Part shown: positions 8,312-16,885 of the stretch, one piece after another
How the letters are laid out: each line of letters begins with the position of its first letter
Position numbering within the stretch: position 1 is the stretch's first letter
From: Mycobacterium sp. DL
GTDB taxonomy: Bacteria; Actinomycetota; Actinomycetes; Mycobacteriales; Mycobacteriaceae
Direction of reading: 5' to 3'
NCBI RefSeq assembly: GCF_039729195.1
Contig: NZ_CP155796.1
Span: 2,604,001 to 2,668,000, forward strand
Length of the DNA: 64,000 nucleotides
Notes under the pieces: model-generated
The model's input: only the letters and a program-made list of their open reading frames with translations
Databases searched by the model: none
What the model was told of the DNA's origin: nothing
Position numbers and translations under genes: made by a program

Positions 8312-10486
8312 CTACTGTGCGCTCAGCCCTGACAGGGCCGACGGCAGTGGACCGGTGTGCAGCACACCGAGACGCTGGGTGGCGCGGGTCAGGGCGACGT
8401 ACAGTTCGGCCGCGCCGCGTGGCCCGGCGGCCAGGATGCGCTCCGGCTCGACCACGAGCACGGCATCGAACTCGAGTCCCTTGATGTCTGCCGGCGACAC
8501 CGTGCCCGGGACTCCCGGCGGCCCGATCACGACGCTGGTGCCGTCGCGTACGCTTTCGTCCCGGATGAAATCTTCGATGGCAGAAGCCATTTGGTCCGCG
8601 GTGATGCGTCGTGACCAGGGCGCGACGCCGGTCGCGCGCACCGACTCCGGCGGCGTGACCCCCGGCGCCAGCTCGGCGAGCAGCGTCGCGGCGACCGACA
8701 TGATCTCGGCCGGGGTGCGGTAGTTCGTCGACAGCGGGCGGTAGAGCCAGCGGTCGGGGACATAGGGCTCCAGCATCTCGGCCCACGAGGTGGCGCCGGC
8801 CGCCGATCGCCGTTGGGCGAGATCGCCCACGACCGTGAATGACCGGCTCGGGCACCGCCGCATCAGTACCCGCCAGTCCATCGCCGACAACTCCTGGGCC
8901 TCGTCGACCACCACGTGCCGGTAGGTCCATTCCCGATCCGCGGCGGCACGCTCGGCGAGGTCGCGGTTGTCGCGTTGGGCGAATCGGTCGGCGAGATCGC
9001 CGGCCTCGATCATGTCGGCAGCCAGGAGATGGTCCTCGTCGTCCATGAGGTCCTCGCGTGCGACCATCATCTCCAGCACGCCCGCCGCGTACTCGGTCTC
9101 TGCCTGGAGTTCTCGCGCAGCAGTCTGGTCGGCGGTCTTGTCGCGGCCCAGCAGGTCGACCAGTTCGTCGAGCAGGGGCACGTCCGACACCGTCCAGGCG
9201 TCGCCCTGGGCGCGCCGGAGTGCCTCGTCGGCGCCTGCCGCTCGTAGCCGCTCGGGTGACGTGTAGAGCTGCGCGAGCAGGGTTTCCGGCGTCAGGATCG
9301 GCCAGAGTTCGTCCAGCGCCGCGGCGAATCCGGCATGGTCGCCGAGCTCGTCGACCAATTCGGCCCGCAGATGCTCCCAGGCGGCCTTGTCGTCACGCGT
9401 CAGCCACCCCCTGCCGATCTTGGCGATCGCCCGCTCGGTCAGCACCCAGGTGATCACATCGATGAACACGGCGCGGGCGTCGTTGTGTGACTGCTTGCTG
9501 GCCCGCGCCTCCTGGATGGCCCATTCCGCGGTCTCGGCATCGATGCGCACCGAGGTGTCCGCCAGGTCGATCGGCAGCGGCTGCTCGGGGATGCGCTGTC
9601 GGTCGGCGATCGCCGCCTCGAGTACGTCGAGGATCTTCAGCGAGCCCTTCAGCCGGATGGCGTCTTCGGTGTCCTCCGCGGTGACGCGGAGTCCGGGGAG
9701 TAGGTCTCCGGTGGTCATGAACACCACGTTGGACTCACCGAGCGATGGCAGGACCCTCCCGACGTGGTCCAGGAACGCCGGGTTGGGCCCGATGACGAGC
9801 ACCCCGTGATGTTCGATGCGCTGGCGCTGGGTGTAGAGCAGGTACGCGACGCGGTGCAGTGCGACGACGGTTTTCCCGGTTCCCGGTCCGCCTTCGATCA
9901 CCAGGACGCCCTGGTGATCGAGTCGGATGATCTCGTCCTGCTCGGCCTGGATCGTGGAAACGATGTCGCGCATGCCGTCGCCACGGGGAGCGTTGACAGC
10001 CGCCAGCAGCGCGGCGTCGCCGTGTCCGCCCCGCTCCTGAGCACCCGGACGGCCGAGGACCTCGTCGGTGAAATCGAGGATGTGGCGGCCGCGGGTGTGG
10101 AACTGCCTGCGCAGGTGCATGTCCTCCGGAGAGGCGCCGGTCGCCACGTAGAACGCGCGTGCCGCGGGTGCCCGCCAGTCGAGTAGCAGGGGTTCGTAGT
10201 CGTCGTCGGCATCGAGAAGGCCGATCCGGCCGATGTACAGACGCTCGCCCGACACGCTGTCCAACCGCCCGAAGCACAGCCCGCTGTCCGCCACGTCCAA
10301 CCGCGTCATCTGGTTGGCCAGCACACGCACCTCGGCGTCGCGTTCCACCAGCGTCCCGCCGGTGCCCCGCAGCGCGGCGCGATATCTGCCGATCACCCGT
10401 GCGCGTTCGGCGTCCAACCGCGTGTACAACCCTGCCACATAGGCTCGCTCGGACTGCAGTTCCTCTTCGTGCTTCTCAGTCGACAT
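8312..10486 (-). CDS. HelD/HelR-type RNA polymerase-associated superfamily 1 helicase
   Basis: Superfamily 1 UvrD/Rep-like ATPase of 724 residues. It has an N-terminal charged helical arm (MSTEKHEEELQSERAYVAGLYTRL), Walker A IEGGPGTGKTVVALHR near residue 198, and Walker B/motif II VVVDEAQELSAMDW. Motif III is VVGDLAQRR and motif VI is VALTRATQRLGV near the C-terminus. The N-terminal arm and GRIGLLDADDDYEPLLLDWRAP are typical of actinobacterial HelD proteins, which release stalled RNA polymerase from nucleic acid; the M. abscessus homologue HelR contributes to rifampicin tolerance. The ATG at 10486 is preceded by AAGGGG; longer frames upstream are not protein-like. It appears monocistronic and divergent from the small lipoprotein gene. 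Confidence 0.8.
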   Translation of the reverse strand: MSTEKHEEELQSERAYVAGLYTRLDAERARVIGRYRAALRGTGGTLVERDAEVRVLANQMTRLDVADSGLCFGRLDSVSGERLYIGRIGLLDADDDYEPLLLDWRAPAARAFYVATGASPEDMHLRRQFHTRGRHILDFTDEVLGRPGAQERGGHGDAALLAAVNAPRGDGMRDIVSTIQAEQDEIIRLDHQGVLVIEGGPGTGKTVVALHRVAYLLYTQRQRIEHHGVLVIGPNPAFLDHVGRVLPSLGESNVVFMTTGDLLPGLRVTAEDTEDAIRLKGSLKILDVLEAAIADRQRIPEQPLPIDLADTSVRIDAETAEWAIQEARASKQSHNDARAVFIDVITWVLTERAIAKIGRGWLTRDDKAAWEHLRAELVDELGDHAGFAAALDELWPILTPETLLAQLYTSPERLRAAGADEALRRAQGDAWTVSDVPLLDELVDLLGRDKTADQTAARELQAETEYAAGVLEMMVAREDLMDDEDHLLAADMIEAGDLADRFAQRDNRDLAERAAADREWTYRHVVVDEAQELSAMDWRVLMRRCPSRSFTVVGDLAQRRSAAGATSWAEMLEPYVPDRWLYRPLSTNYRTPAEIMSVAATLLAELAPGVTPPESVRATGVAPWSRRITADQMASAIEDFIRDESVRDGTSVVIGPPGVPGTVSPADIKGLEFDAVLVVEPERILAAGPRGAAELYVALTRATQRLGVLHTGPLPSALSGLSAQ

Positions 10487-10607
10487 GTGCCCCTTATGTT
10501 CTGCTGTTGTCAGTGATTGTGCGGCACGATCCGGGCACTGCCAAAGTCGTCCGGTTCGCCACGCTCCGAAGGTTTGGCTGCGCCGCCCAGGGGAAACAGA
10601 CCCGTTC

Positions 10608-10895
10608 ATGACATATGGGACGACGACGCTGCTTTCCGTCGCGGCACTGGCCGCAATCCTGAGTGGATGCTCGCAGGTCGAGGAGGTGACCAACCAGGGC
10701 GGCGATACCAGTTGTGAGGACTATCTGGCTGCCGACGAGGCGCAGCAGAACGAGTCGATCACCAAGATGCTTACCGATGAAGGCAAGAACGAGCCGGCCA
10801 ACGCCGAACTCGCCGGGACCAGGTTGTCTGTCACCACGTACTGCCAGACCGTCGGCACGCCCGAAAGTACGATCAAGGAGGCGCCACACCTCTGA
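10608..10895 (+). CDS. Small lipoprotein, HdeA-like pattern
   Basis: A 95-residue predicted lipoprotein with signal peptide and lipobox ILSGC (Cys21). The mature chain has a cysteine pair (TSCEDYL and TYCQTV). The layout C-x-D-Y/F-L...DEAQQ...T-x-Y-C resembles short actinobacterial HdeA-family periplasmic proteins, but the match is weak and by eye only. The ATG at 10608 is chosen because it places the signal peptide correctly; the open frame extends 123 bases upstream without signal-like sequence. It lies 121 bases from the divergent HelD-like gene and 71 bases before the radical SAM gene. Confidence 0.5.
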   Translation: MTYGTTTLLSVAALAAILSGCSQVEEVTNQGGDTSCEDYLAADEAQQNESITKMLTDEGKNEPANAELAGTRLSVTTYCQTVGTPESTIKEAPHL

Positions 10896-10932
10896 TGTGG
10901 TTGCATCCGGGGATGCCCGCACGGGCTGCCGA

Positions 10933-10959
10933 TTGACACGAGATCGAACGTATGTTCGC
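10933..10959 (+). promoter_or_regulatory. SOS (LexA) box with -35-like element upstream of the radical SAM gene
   Basis: TCGAACGTATGTTCGC at 10944-10959 matches the mycobacterial SOS box TCGAAC-N4-GTTCGA at 11 of 12 defined positions; only the last base differs. It overlaps a TANNNT -10-like hexamer (TATGTT, 10951-10956), and TTGACA is at 10933-10938. The ATG of the radical SAM gene is 8 bases after the box. LexA bound here would block polymerase. I recall the M. tuberculosis counterpart Rv2578c being listed among LexA-regulated genes. Confidence 0.8.
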
Positions 10960-10966
10960 ATAGGGC

Positions 10967-11974
10967 ATGCGGTGGGATCGGCAGGCAGTCAGCGCGGACG
11001 ACGGTGCGCTGCCGGGACTGCAACGCATCGGCTTGGTCCGCAGCGTACGGACGCCCCAATTCGAGGGAATCACCTTTCACGAGGTGCTGTGCAAGTCGGC
11101 GTTGAACAAGATTCCCGCTGCGTCGATGCTCCCTTTCGAGTACACCGTCAACGGTTACCGGGGGTGCTCGCACGCGTGCCGGTACTGTTTCGCCCGGCCC
11201 ACCCACGAGTATCTGGAGTTCGACTGCGGCCGTGATTTCGACTCCCAGGTGGTGGTCAAGACCAACATCGTGGACGTACTGCGCCGCGAACTCCGCCGTC
11301 GGTCGTGGGCGCGCAAAACCGTTGCGCTGGGCACGAATACAGATCCGTACCAGCGGGCTGAGGGGCGTTATGCGCTGATGCCGGGCATCATCGGGGCGCT
11401 CGCCGACTCCGGTACGCCGTTCTCCATCCTGACCAAGGGGACGTTGCTGCGCCGCGACCTGCCGCTGCTCGCCGAGGCCGCGCACCGGGTCGACGTCAGC
11501 GTGGCGGTGTCGCTTGCCGTCGGCGATCCCGAGTTGCACAGCCAGGTCGAGCCCGGGACGCCGTCACCGCAGGCGCGGCTCGGGCTGATCTCGGCCATTC
11601 GTGATGCCGGTCTCGACTGTCACGTGATGGTGGCGCCGGTGCTGCCGGGGCTGACCGATTCGCAGGAGCATCTCGACGATCTGTTGGGTCGGATCGCGGC
11701 TGCCGGGGCGTCGTCCGCCACGGTGTTCGGCCTGCATCTCCGCGGTTCGACCCGGGGCTGGTTCATGGATTGGCTGGCTGGTAGCCACGCCGAACTCGTC
11801 GGCGAGTACCGCCGGCTCTACCGGCACGGCGCCTACCTGCCGCCGCACTACCGCGAGGAGTTGAGGAACCGGGTGGCGCCGCTGCTGAACAAGCACCGGT
11901 TGGCGGGCGCATCAGTCCGCAGCCGACCGCGCCCGCCCGAACCGGTGGCGGCCGCCCAGCAGACGCTGTTCTGA
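10967..11974 (+). CDS. Rv2578c-family radical SAM protein (SplB-related)
   Basis: This 335-residue protein has a radical SAM cysteine triad CSHACRYC (Cys67, Cys71, Cys74) that would bind a [4Fe-4S] cluster and cleave S-adenosylmethionine. FARPTHEYLEFDCGRDFD and VALGTNTDPYQRAEG are strongly typical of the Rv2578c family, distantly related to spore photoproduct lyase SplB. The substrate is unknown. The perfectly placed SOS box immediately upstream suggests a DNA-damage role. The leader is very short (about 4 bases if TATGTT is the -10). The C-terminus is proline/arginine-rich. The next gene, ectD, is convergent, 13 bases away. Confidence 0.85.
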   Translation: MRWDRQAVSADDGALPGLQRIGLVRSVRTPQFEGITFHEVLCKSALNKIPAASMLPFEYTVNGYRGCSHACRYCFARPTHEYLEFDCGRDFDSQVVVKTNIVDVLRRELRRRSWARKTVALGTNTDPYQRAEGRYALMPGIIGALADSGTPFSILTKGTLLRRDLPLLAEAAHRVDVSVAVSLAVGDPELHSQVEPGTPSPQARLGLISAIRDAGLDCHVMVAPVLPGLTDSQEHLDDLLGRIAAAGASSATVFGLHLRGSTRGWFMDWLAGSHAELVGEYRRLYRHGAYLPPHYREELRNRVAPLLNKHRLAGASVRSRPRPPEPVAAAQQTLF

Positions 11975-11987
11975 TCCTGCCGCCGGC

Positions 11988-12899
11988 TCAGGTGACGTCG
12001 GCGACGCTGAACGGCTGGTCGGACCGCGCGGCCAGATACTCCGGGCGGGGTGCGGGCGCCCGGAACGGGTCACACAGACGGTTCTCCACCGAGTTGAACA
12101 CCAGGAAGATGTTGGACCGCGGGAACGGTGTGATGTTCGACGCGGACCCGTGCATCATGTTCGAGTCGAACCACAGGGCGTTGCCCGCCGGGCCGGTGAC
12201 CTGTTCGATGCCGTGCTGGTCGGCCGCCCTCGTCAGGGTGGCCCGATCAGGCACGCCGATCTCCTGCTTGACCAGTGAGGCCGAGTGGTGGTTCTGAGGC
12301 GTCGCACCGACACACGGGTAGAAGGTCTTGTGCGAGCCCGGCATCACCATGAGAGCGCCGTTGTAGGCGAAGTTCTCGGTCAGAGCGATCGAGCACGACA
12401 CCGCCCGCATCAGCGGCATGCCGTCTTCCGCGTGCCACGTCTCGAAATCGGAGTGCCAGTAGAAGCCGCCGCCGGTGAATCCGGGCATCATGTTGATGCG
12501 CGCCTGGTGCAGGTAGACGTCGGAACCCATGAGCTGGCGTGCCACGGGCAGCACGGTATCGAGGGTGACCACTTCGGCGATCAGATCGCTGAGCAGGTGC
12601 GGCTGGAACACCGAGCGGATGCCGCCGGACGACTCACGGATGATCCGCGGATCGGTGGCGTCAGCACGCGTGCCGATCTGCTGCAGCTCCTCGCGAAGGG
12701 GCGGAAGCCAGTTCTCCTCGACGGTCCGGGGCCGCACCAGGAAGCCGTTGTCGGCGGCTGATTGCAGCTCGGCGTCGGTCAACGGGCCGTCGGCCTCCTG
12801 GCCCCACACCGTCGGCTCGATGCGGGCGATCGGCTCGACGGCATGCTCCAGCCGGGTGGGGTAGTGGTCGTGGCGCCGGTCGATTGCGGGCGCGGTCAT
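11988..12899 (-). CDS. ectD: Ectoine hydroxylase EctD
   Basis: Fe(II)/2-oxoglutarate-dependent dioxygenase (303 residues) converting ectoine to 5-hydroxyectoine. The iron ligands are visible: His149 and Asp151 in FYWHSDFETWH, and His250 in WFDSNMMHGSASN. The EctD signature region around the HxD motif and the MPGSHKTFYPCVG stretch are intact. The ATG at 12899 overlaps the ectC stop in ATGA, so it is coupled to ectC. It is the last gene of ectABCD, and hydroxyectoine would add protection against heat and desiccation as well as salt. Confidence 0.93.
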   Translation of the reverse strand: MTAPAIDRRHDHYPTRLEHAVEPIARIEPTVWGQEADGPLTDAELQSAADNGFLVRPRTVEENWLPPLREELQQIGTRADATDPRIIRESSGGIRSVFQPHLLSDLIAEVVTLDTVLPVARQLMGSDVYLHQARINMMPGFTGGGFYWHSDFETWHAEDGMPLMRAVSCSIALTENFAYNGALMVMPGSHKTFYPCVGATPQNHHSASLVKQEIGVPDRATLTRAADQHGIEQVTGPAGNALWFDSNMMHGSASNITPFPRSNIFLVFNSVENRLCDPFRAPAPRPEYLAARSDQPFSVADVT

Positions 12900-13297
12900 C
12901 GGACTGCCACCGACGGGGGATATGCCCCGGTCTCGTCGTGCACCTCCTGCCCTGTGACGGGCGGGTTGAACACGCAGAGCATGCGCATCTGTGTGGTGCA
13001 GCTGACGCGGTGCCGTTCGTGACCGTTGAGCAGGTACATCGTTCCCGGGCTCAGCGGATGCTCCTCGCCGGTCTCGCGATTGGTCAGGGTGCCGTTGCCC
13101 TCGACGATCCACACGGCCTCGACGTGGTGCTGGTAGTGGAACTCGCTGACCGTGCCGGCCGCGATGGTCGTCTCGTGGAATGAGAAGCCGACGCCGTCGT
13201 CGGCGAGGATGATCCTTTTCGACCGCCAGTTCTCGGCGGATACGTCGCGGTCGGTGCCGGTGATATCGGCGGTGGTGCGCACGATCAAAGGTCTCAT
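12896..13297 (-). CDS. ectC: L-ectoine synthase EctC
   Basis: Cupin-fold cyclase of 133 residues closing N-gamma-acetyl-L-2,4-diaminobutyrate to ectoine. The family start MRPLIVRTTADI, the W-R-S-K-R-I segment and the metal-binding cupin motif EFHYQHHVEAVWIVEGNG are all present, and the length is the usual 130 or so. A strong Shine-Dalgarno (AAAGGAG) precedes the ATG at 13297. It overlaps ectD by four bases and lies 27 bases after ectB. Confidence 0.95.
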   Translation of the reverse strand: MRPLIVRTTADITGTDRDVSAENWRSKRIILADDGVGFSFHETTIAAGTVSEFHYQHHVEAVWIVEGNGTLTNRETGEEHPLSPGTMYLLNGHERHRVSCTTQMRMLCVFNPPVTGQEVHDETGAYPPSVAVR

Positions 13298-13324
13298 CTC
13301 CTTTCAGATCAAATGGGGGCCGCC

Positions 13325-14614
13325 TCAGGACAGGGTCGCGGCGACCGCTTCTGCCAGGATATCGATGCCGGAATCGAGATCGGCCGCGGTGGTGGTCAGC
13401 GGCGGGAGCAGCTTGACCACCTCATCTGAAGGGCCACTGGTCTCCATCAGCACACCGCGGTCGAATCCCGCGCGGCAGACTTCGGCGGCCAACGCGGTGT
13501 CGGCAAACTTCAACCCCTGGGCCATTCCGCGACCACGCGCACTGACGCCTTCGTGGGTGGCGGCGATCTGCTCGAGGCGGTCTCGGACCTGTCCACCCTT
13601 CGCTGATGTCTCATCGGCGAACGACGCTGTGCTCCAGTATGTCTCGAGGGCCTTCGTCGCGGTGATGAAGGCCGGATTATGGCCACGGAAGGTTCCGTTG
13701 TGCTCACCGGGCGTCCACACGTCCAGCTCACGCCGGAACAGTGTCAGCGCCATCGGCAGGCCGTATCCACTGATCGACTTCGACAGGGTGACGATGTCCG
13801 GCACGATCCCGGCCTCTTCGAAGCTGAAGAACTGTCCCGTGCGTCCACAGCCCATCTGCACGTCGTCGACGATCAGCAGAATGTCCCGGCGGCGGCACAA
13901 TTCGGCCAGGGCCTGCAGCCATTCGGCACGGGCCACGTTCAGTCCGCCTTCACCCTGAACCGTCTCGACGATCACCGCGGCAGGATGGTTGAGCCCGCCG
14001 CCCGAGTCGTCGAGCACCCGCTCGAACCAGTGGAAGTCTTCGGTCGCGCCGCCGAAGTAGTTGTCGTAGGGCATCGGGGTCGAATGGACCAGCGGGATTC
14101 CCGCGCCGGCGCGCTTCATCGAGTTCCCGGTGACCGACAACGCTCCCAGCGTCATACCGTGAAATGCGTTGGTGAAGTTGATGATCGACTCGCGACCGGT
14201 GACCTTGCGGGCCAGCTTCAGCGCGGCCTCCACGGAGTTGGCGCCGGTGGGGCCGGGGAACTGCACCTTGTAGTCGAGGCCGCGGGGACGCAGGATCAAC
14301 CGCTCGAAGGTCTCGAGGAACTCGGTCTTGGCCGATGTCGCCATGTCCAGCGAGTGCACGATCATGTCGTTGGTCAGGTAGTCGAGGAGTGGTTTCTTGA
14401 GGGCCGGGTTGTTGTGCCCGTAGTTCAGCGCTCCCGCGCCGGCGAAGAAGTCGAGGTATCGGCGGCCCGCGGCATCGGTCAGCCAGGATCCCTGGGCGAT
14501 TTCCATGGTGGTGGGCCAGCTGCGGCAGTAGCTGCGGACCCCCGACTCGACCTCGTCGTACACGTCGGGAAGGTCGGCCTCGTACAGGGGCGCGTTGAGA
14601 GTGGGGAGTGACAT
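13325..14614 (-). CDS. ectB: Diaminobutyrate--2-oxoglutarate transaminase EctB
   Basis: PLP-dependent class III aminotransferase (429 residues) making L-2,4-diaminobutyrate from aspartate semialdehyde, the first ectoine step. Visible motifs: FFAGAGALNYGHNNP near residue 48, FPGPTGANSVEAALKLAR, the cofactor aspartate in LIVDDVQMGCGRTG, and the Schiff-base lysine in VTLSKSISGYGLP. The ATG at 14614 is preceded by AAAGGA; an in-frame start 12 bases upstream lacks a better site. The gap to ectA is 8 bases. Confidence 0.95.
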   Translation of the reverse strand: MSLPTLNAPLYEADLPDVYDEVESGVRSYCRSWPTTMEIAQGSWLTDAAGRRYLDFFAGAGALNYGHNNPALKKPLLDYLTNDMIVHSLDMATSAKTEFLETFERLILRPRGLDYKVQFPGPTGANSVEAALKLARKVTGRESIINFTNAFHGMTLGALSVTGNSMKRAGAGIPLVHSTPMPYDNYFGGATEDFHWFERVLDDSGGGLNHPAAVIVETVQGEGGLNVARAEWLQALAELCRRRDILLIVDDVQMGCGRTGQFFSFEEAGIVPDIVTLSKSISGYGLPMALTLFRRELDVWTPGEHNGTFRGHNPAFITATKALETYWSTASFADETSAKGGQVRDRLEQIAATHEGVSARGRGMAQGLKFADTALAAEVCRAGFDRGVLMETSGPSDEVVKLLPPLTTTAADLDSGIDILAEAVAATLS

Positions 14615-14622
14615 GGGTCCTT

Positions 14623-15276
14623 TCACGGATGTGATGGGGCGAGAGTCGCGGCGATCGGGCCGATCCGCAATATCGGTTCGTCCTCGTGCGTCTGGTCGGC
14701 ATCGTGTGCCTGATCGGCGTCAAAATGTGCGGCCACAAATCGTGGGTGCTCGCTCATCGGTACGCCGTGCCGCCGTGCGAACCCTCCGAAAAGCGCGCGC
14801 GAGGCGGTGTTGGTGGGGGCGACCGTGGCCTCCACGGTGACAGGGTGGCCGTGGCGGTCTTCACGGACCCGGCGGGTGAGGGCATCGAGCATGCAGGCCG
14901 CCAGGCCGGCGCCCCGCGCTGAAGCGGCTACCGCCACCTGCCATACGAACAGCACTTCCGGCCGGGTGGGCGGGTGGTAGCCGGTGATCAACCCACAGAG
15001 ATCACCGTCGCGAACAGCCACGATGCTGGTGTCGGCGAAGTCCGTTGCCATCAGCAGGTACGTGTAGGTGGAGTTGAGGTCGAGGACTTCGGTTTCGGCG
15101 ACCAGGCGCCGCATGGCGACCGCATCGGCATCGGCGGGTCGACGGAGGAATCGCTCCCACGAATATGATTGTCCAACTTCGCGATTCGCATCGCTTGAGC
15201 CTGCGATCGGACTCTCCAGTCCATCACGCAGTTTTTGTAGATCCACTGAGATTTGGTTCACCACCGAACAAGTCAT
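14623..15276 (-). CDS. ectA: L-2,4-diaminobutyrate N-acetyltransferase EctA
   Basis: GNAT-fold acetyltransferase of 217 residues, second step of ectoine synthesis. The EctA pattern is clear: FLRRPADADAVAMRRLV, LDLNSTYTYLLMATDF, LFVWQVAVAASARGAGLA (acetyl-CoA loop) and VEATVAPTNTASRALF. The N-terminal 35-40 residues are longer than in many EctA proteins and poorly conserved. No Shine-Dalgarno precedes ATG 15276; TTG 15279 or an in-frame GTG slightly downstream are possible alternatives. First gene of ectABCD; upstream lies a recognisable promoter. Confidence 0.93.
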   Translation of the reverse strand: MTCSVVNQISVDLQKLRDGLESPIAGSSDANREVGQSYSWERFLRRPADADAVAMRRLVAETEVLDLNSTYTYLLMATDFADTSIVAVRDGDLCGLITGYHPPTRPEVLFVWQVAVAASARGAGLAACMLDALTRRVREDRHGHPVTVEATVAPTNTASRALFGGFARRHGVPMSEHPRFVAAHFDADQAHDADQTHEDEPILRIGPIAATLAPSHP

Positions 15277-15279
15277 CAA

Positions 15280-15565
15280 ATAAGTCAGTTACGTTTCTCG
15301 GCGATTCGACCGTATTTCAGCAAATCTCTGGAATCAAGCTGTGACGTCGCTGTAATCGGCCGTCTGAAAGCTGCAACAACCGCGTTCACCTGCCCGAATG
15401 ACGGACGGGCGGCGTCTCCGGATCATTTCGTTGCTGTTACCGAATCGTTATGAACCAAGGTGTGAGTCGCAGTGTCATTCGCACGAAATGGCCTGAATGC
15501 CAAAGGAATACGTGGACGACGACGCCGCCGTGAGTATGACCTGGGTCACATGTTGGGCAAAGAGT
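15280..15565. other. Intergenic region upstream of ectABCD
   Basis: No protein-coding frame is supported here. It is AT-richer than the flanking genes and carries the ectA promoter (15309-15337, described separately). TAACGAT on the minus strand near 15442-15450 is a second possible -10. I saw no obvious EctR-type operator palindrome or riboswitch. Confidence 0.4.
15309..15337 (-). promoter_or_regulatory. Sigma-A-type promoter for ectABCD
   Basis: On the minus strand, TTGATT (15337-15332) and TACGGT (15314-15309) are separated by exactly 17 bases. They match the -35 TTGACA at 4 of 6 and the mycobacterial -10 TANNNT fully. Transcription would start near 15302, giving a leader of about 26 bases before ATG 15276. 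Confidence 0.45.
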
Positions 15566-15585
15566 CCACACCCAGTCGGGTGTGG
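15566..15585 (-). terminator. Stem-loop terminator after the acyl-CoA dehydrogenase operon
   Basis: CCACACCC and GGGTGTGG form a perfect 8-base stem with the 4-base loop AGTC. It lies 35 bases beyond the stop of the acyl-CoA dehydrogenase gene (stop at 15620, minus strand), followed on that strand by a short CTCTTT tract. A compact intrinsic terminator with little U tail is usual in mycobacteria. It would also insulate ectABCD. Confidence 0.7.
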
Positions 15586-15619
15586 TTTGACACCGAACGG
15601 ACGCGGTGGGTGACGCCGG

Positions 15620-16885
15620 CTACTGGCGGCCGCGCTTCACCTGGTTGAACGGGACGCCTCGATCGGCAGCGGGTTCCCGCGGGAACCCGAGAATTCGTTC
15701 GCCGATGACGTTGCGGGCCATCTCCGAGCTGCCACCGCCCAACGAGCCGGTCTGTCGGGACAGGTAACGCACCCCGATGTCATCCATCAGGCCGGCGAGT
15801 TCGCCACCCTCGTCGACCACGCCTGCGGTGCCGGCGATGGCCAGCGCGGTGTCGACCTCCAACTCGGTGGTCTCGGCATGGAACAACCGGATCAACGTAC
15901 CGGCGTTGGGCGGCAGCGAGCCGTCTGAGATGGCTTGTGAGACATGATGGATCAGCTGGTCCTTGACGATCCGGCGCACCAGTGCGCGGCCGGCCAGGTC
16001 CTGGATCCGGGTGTCCTCGCCCTGCCCGGTGGCTTCGGCCAGCGCGACGTGGTCGGGCGGCATTTCACTGGCATTCTCGGCACCGGTTCCGCTGGCGAAC
16101 TCAGAGCCACCGCCCACCGCGCGCCGCTCATGGAACAGCTGGCGGGACGCCACTTCCCACCCCTTGTTGACCTCACCCACAACGGCGTCGTCATCGAGTT
16201 CGAGGCCGTCGAAGAACTCTTCGCAGAACTCCTCGGAGCCGTTGACCTCCTTGATGCGGCGCATCGTGATTCCCGCAGCCTTCAACGGCACCAGGAACAT
16301 CGTCAGACCTTCGTGTTTGGGGACGGTCCAGTCGGTGCGCGCCAGCAGCAGTCCGTAATCACCGGCGAATGCGCTGGTGCTCCATGTCTTGGCGCCGTTG
16401 ACCACCCACGTGCCGTCTCTGCGGTCGGCTCTGGTGATGACACCGGCCAGGTCCGAACCACCGCTGGGTTCGCTCAACAGCTGCACCAGGATCTCGTCGC
16501 CGCGGATCGCGGCCGAAATACGTTCGCGCTTCTGGGCTTCGCTGCCCATGTCGAGAATCGTTGCGGCGCAGATGGTGAAGGTCGGGACGTTGAGGATCAG
16601 TGGCATCTCATAGCGGCGGCACTCGGCGTCGAACGCCTTCTGGTAGGCGTAGTCCAATCCCAGACCGCCGTACTCGCGCGGGAAACAGATGCCCGCGAAT
16701 CCGCCGTCGTGGAGTCGCTTCTGCAGTTGCTTGGCGTGGTCCCACGATGCCTGATCGGCGCGCACCGAGAACGGAGGATTGTCGGGATCGACCCGCGGCA
16801 TGTTCTCGGCCAGCCACACCCGTGCCCGTGCCGCGAAGTCGGCCACCGATTCGGTCGTCTGCGTTGACATCGCGGTATCGGTCAT
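15620..16885 (-). CDS. Acyl-CoA dehydrogenase (FadE-type), larger subunit-like
   Basis: FAD-dependent dehydrogenase of 421 residues, full length for the family. N-terminal helical domain with GFAGICFPREYGGLG (residues 62-76), middle domain QLLSEPSGGSDLAGV and GAKTWSTSAFAGDYGLLLART, and the C-terminal domain ending LGGGSSEMARNVIGERILGFPREP, which is typical. It overlaps the second dehydrogenase gene by 4 bases (16882-16885), so the products are probably made in equal amounts; adjacent unequal FadE pairs often form alpha2beta2 complexes in mycobacterial steroid and side-chain degradation. Substrate unknown. Confidence 0.85.
   Translation of the reverse strand: MTDTAMSTQTTESVADFAARARVWLAENMPRVDPDNPPFSVRADQASWDHAKQLQKRLHDGGFAGICFPREYGGLGLDYAYQKAFDAECRRYEMPLILNVPTFTICAATILDMGSEAQKRERISAAIRGDEILVQLLSEPSGGSDLAGVITRADRRDGTWVVNGAKTWSTSAFAGDYGLLLARTDWTVPKHEGLTMFLVPLKAAGITMRRIKEVNGSEEFCEEFFDGLELDDDAVVGEVNKGWEVASRQLFHERRAVGGGSEFASGTGAENASEMPPDHVALAEATGQGEDTRIQDLAGRALVRRIVKDQLIHHVSQAISDGSLPPNAGTLIRLFHAETTELEVDTALAIAGTAGVVDEGGELAGLMDDIGVRYLSRQTGSLGGGSSEMARNVIGERILGFPREPAADRGVPFNQVKRGRQ

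Noticed and set aside
10487..10607. Rifamycin-associated element or RecA-NDp-type promoter near the HelD-like gene
   Set aside because: No GGGGCTTGCGGC-like palindrome is present. TTGTCAGTG occurs at about 10506-10514, but no TANNNT follows at the required distance.
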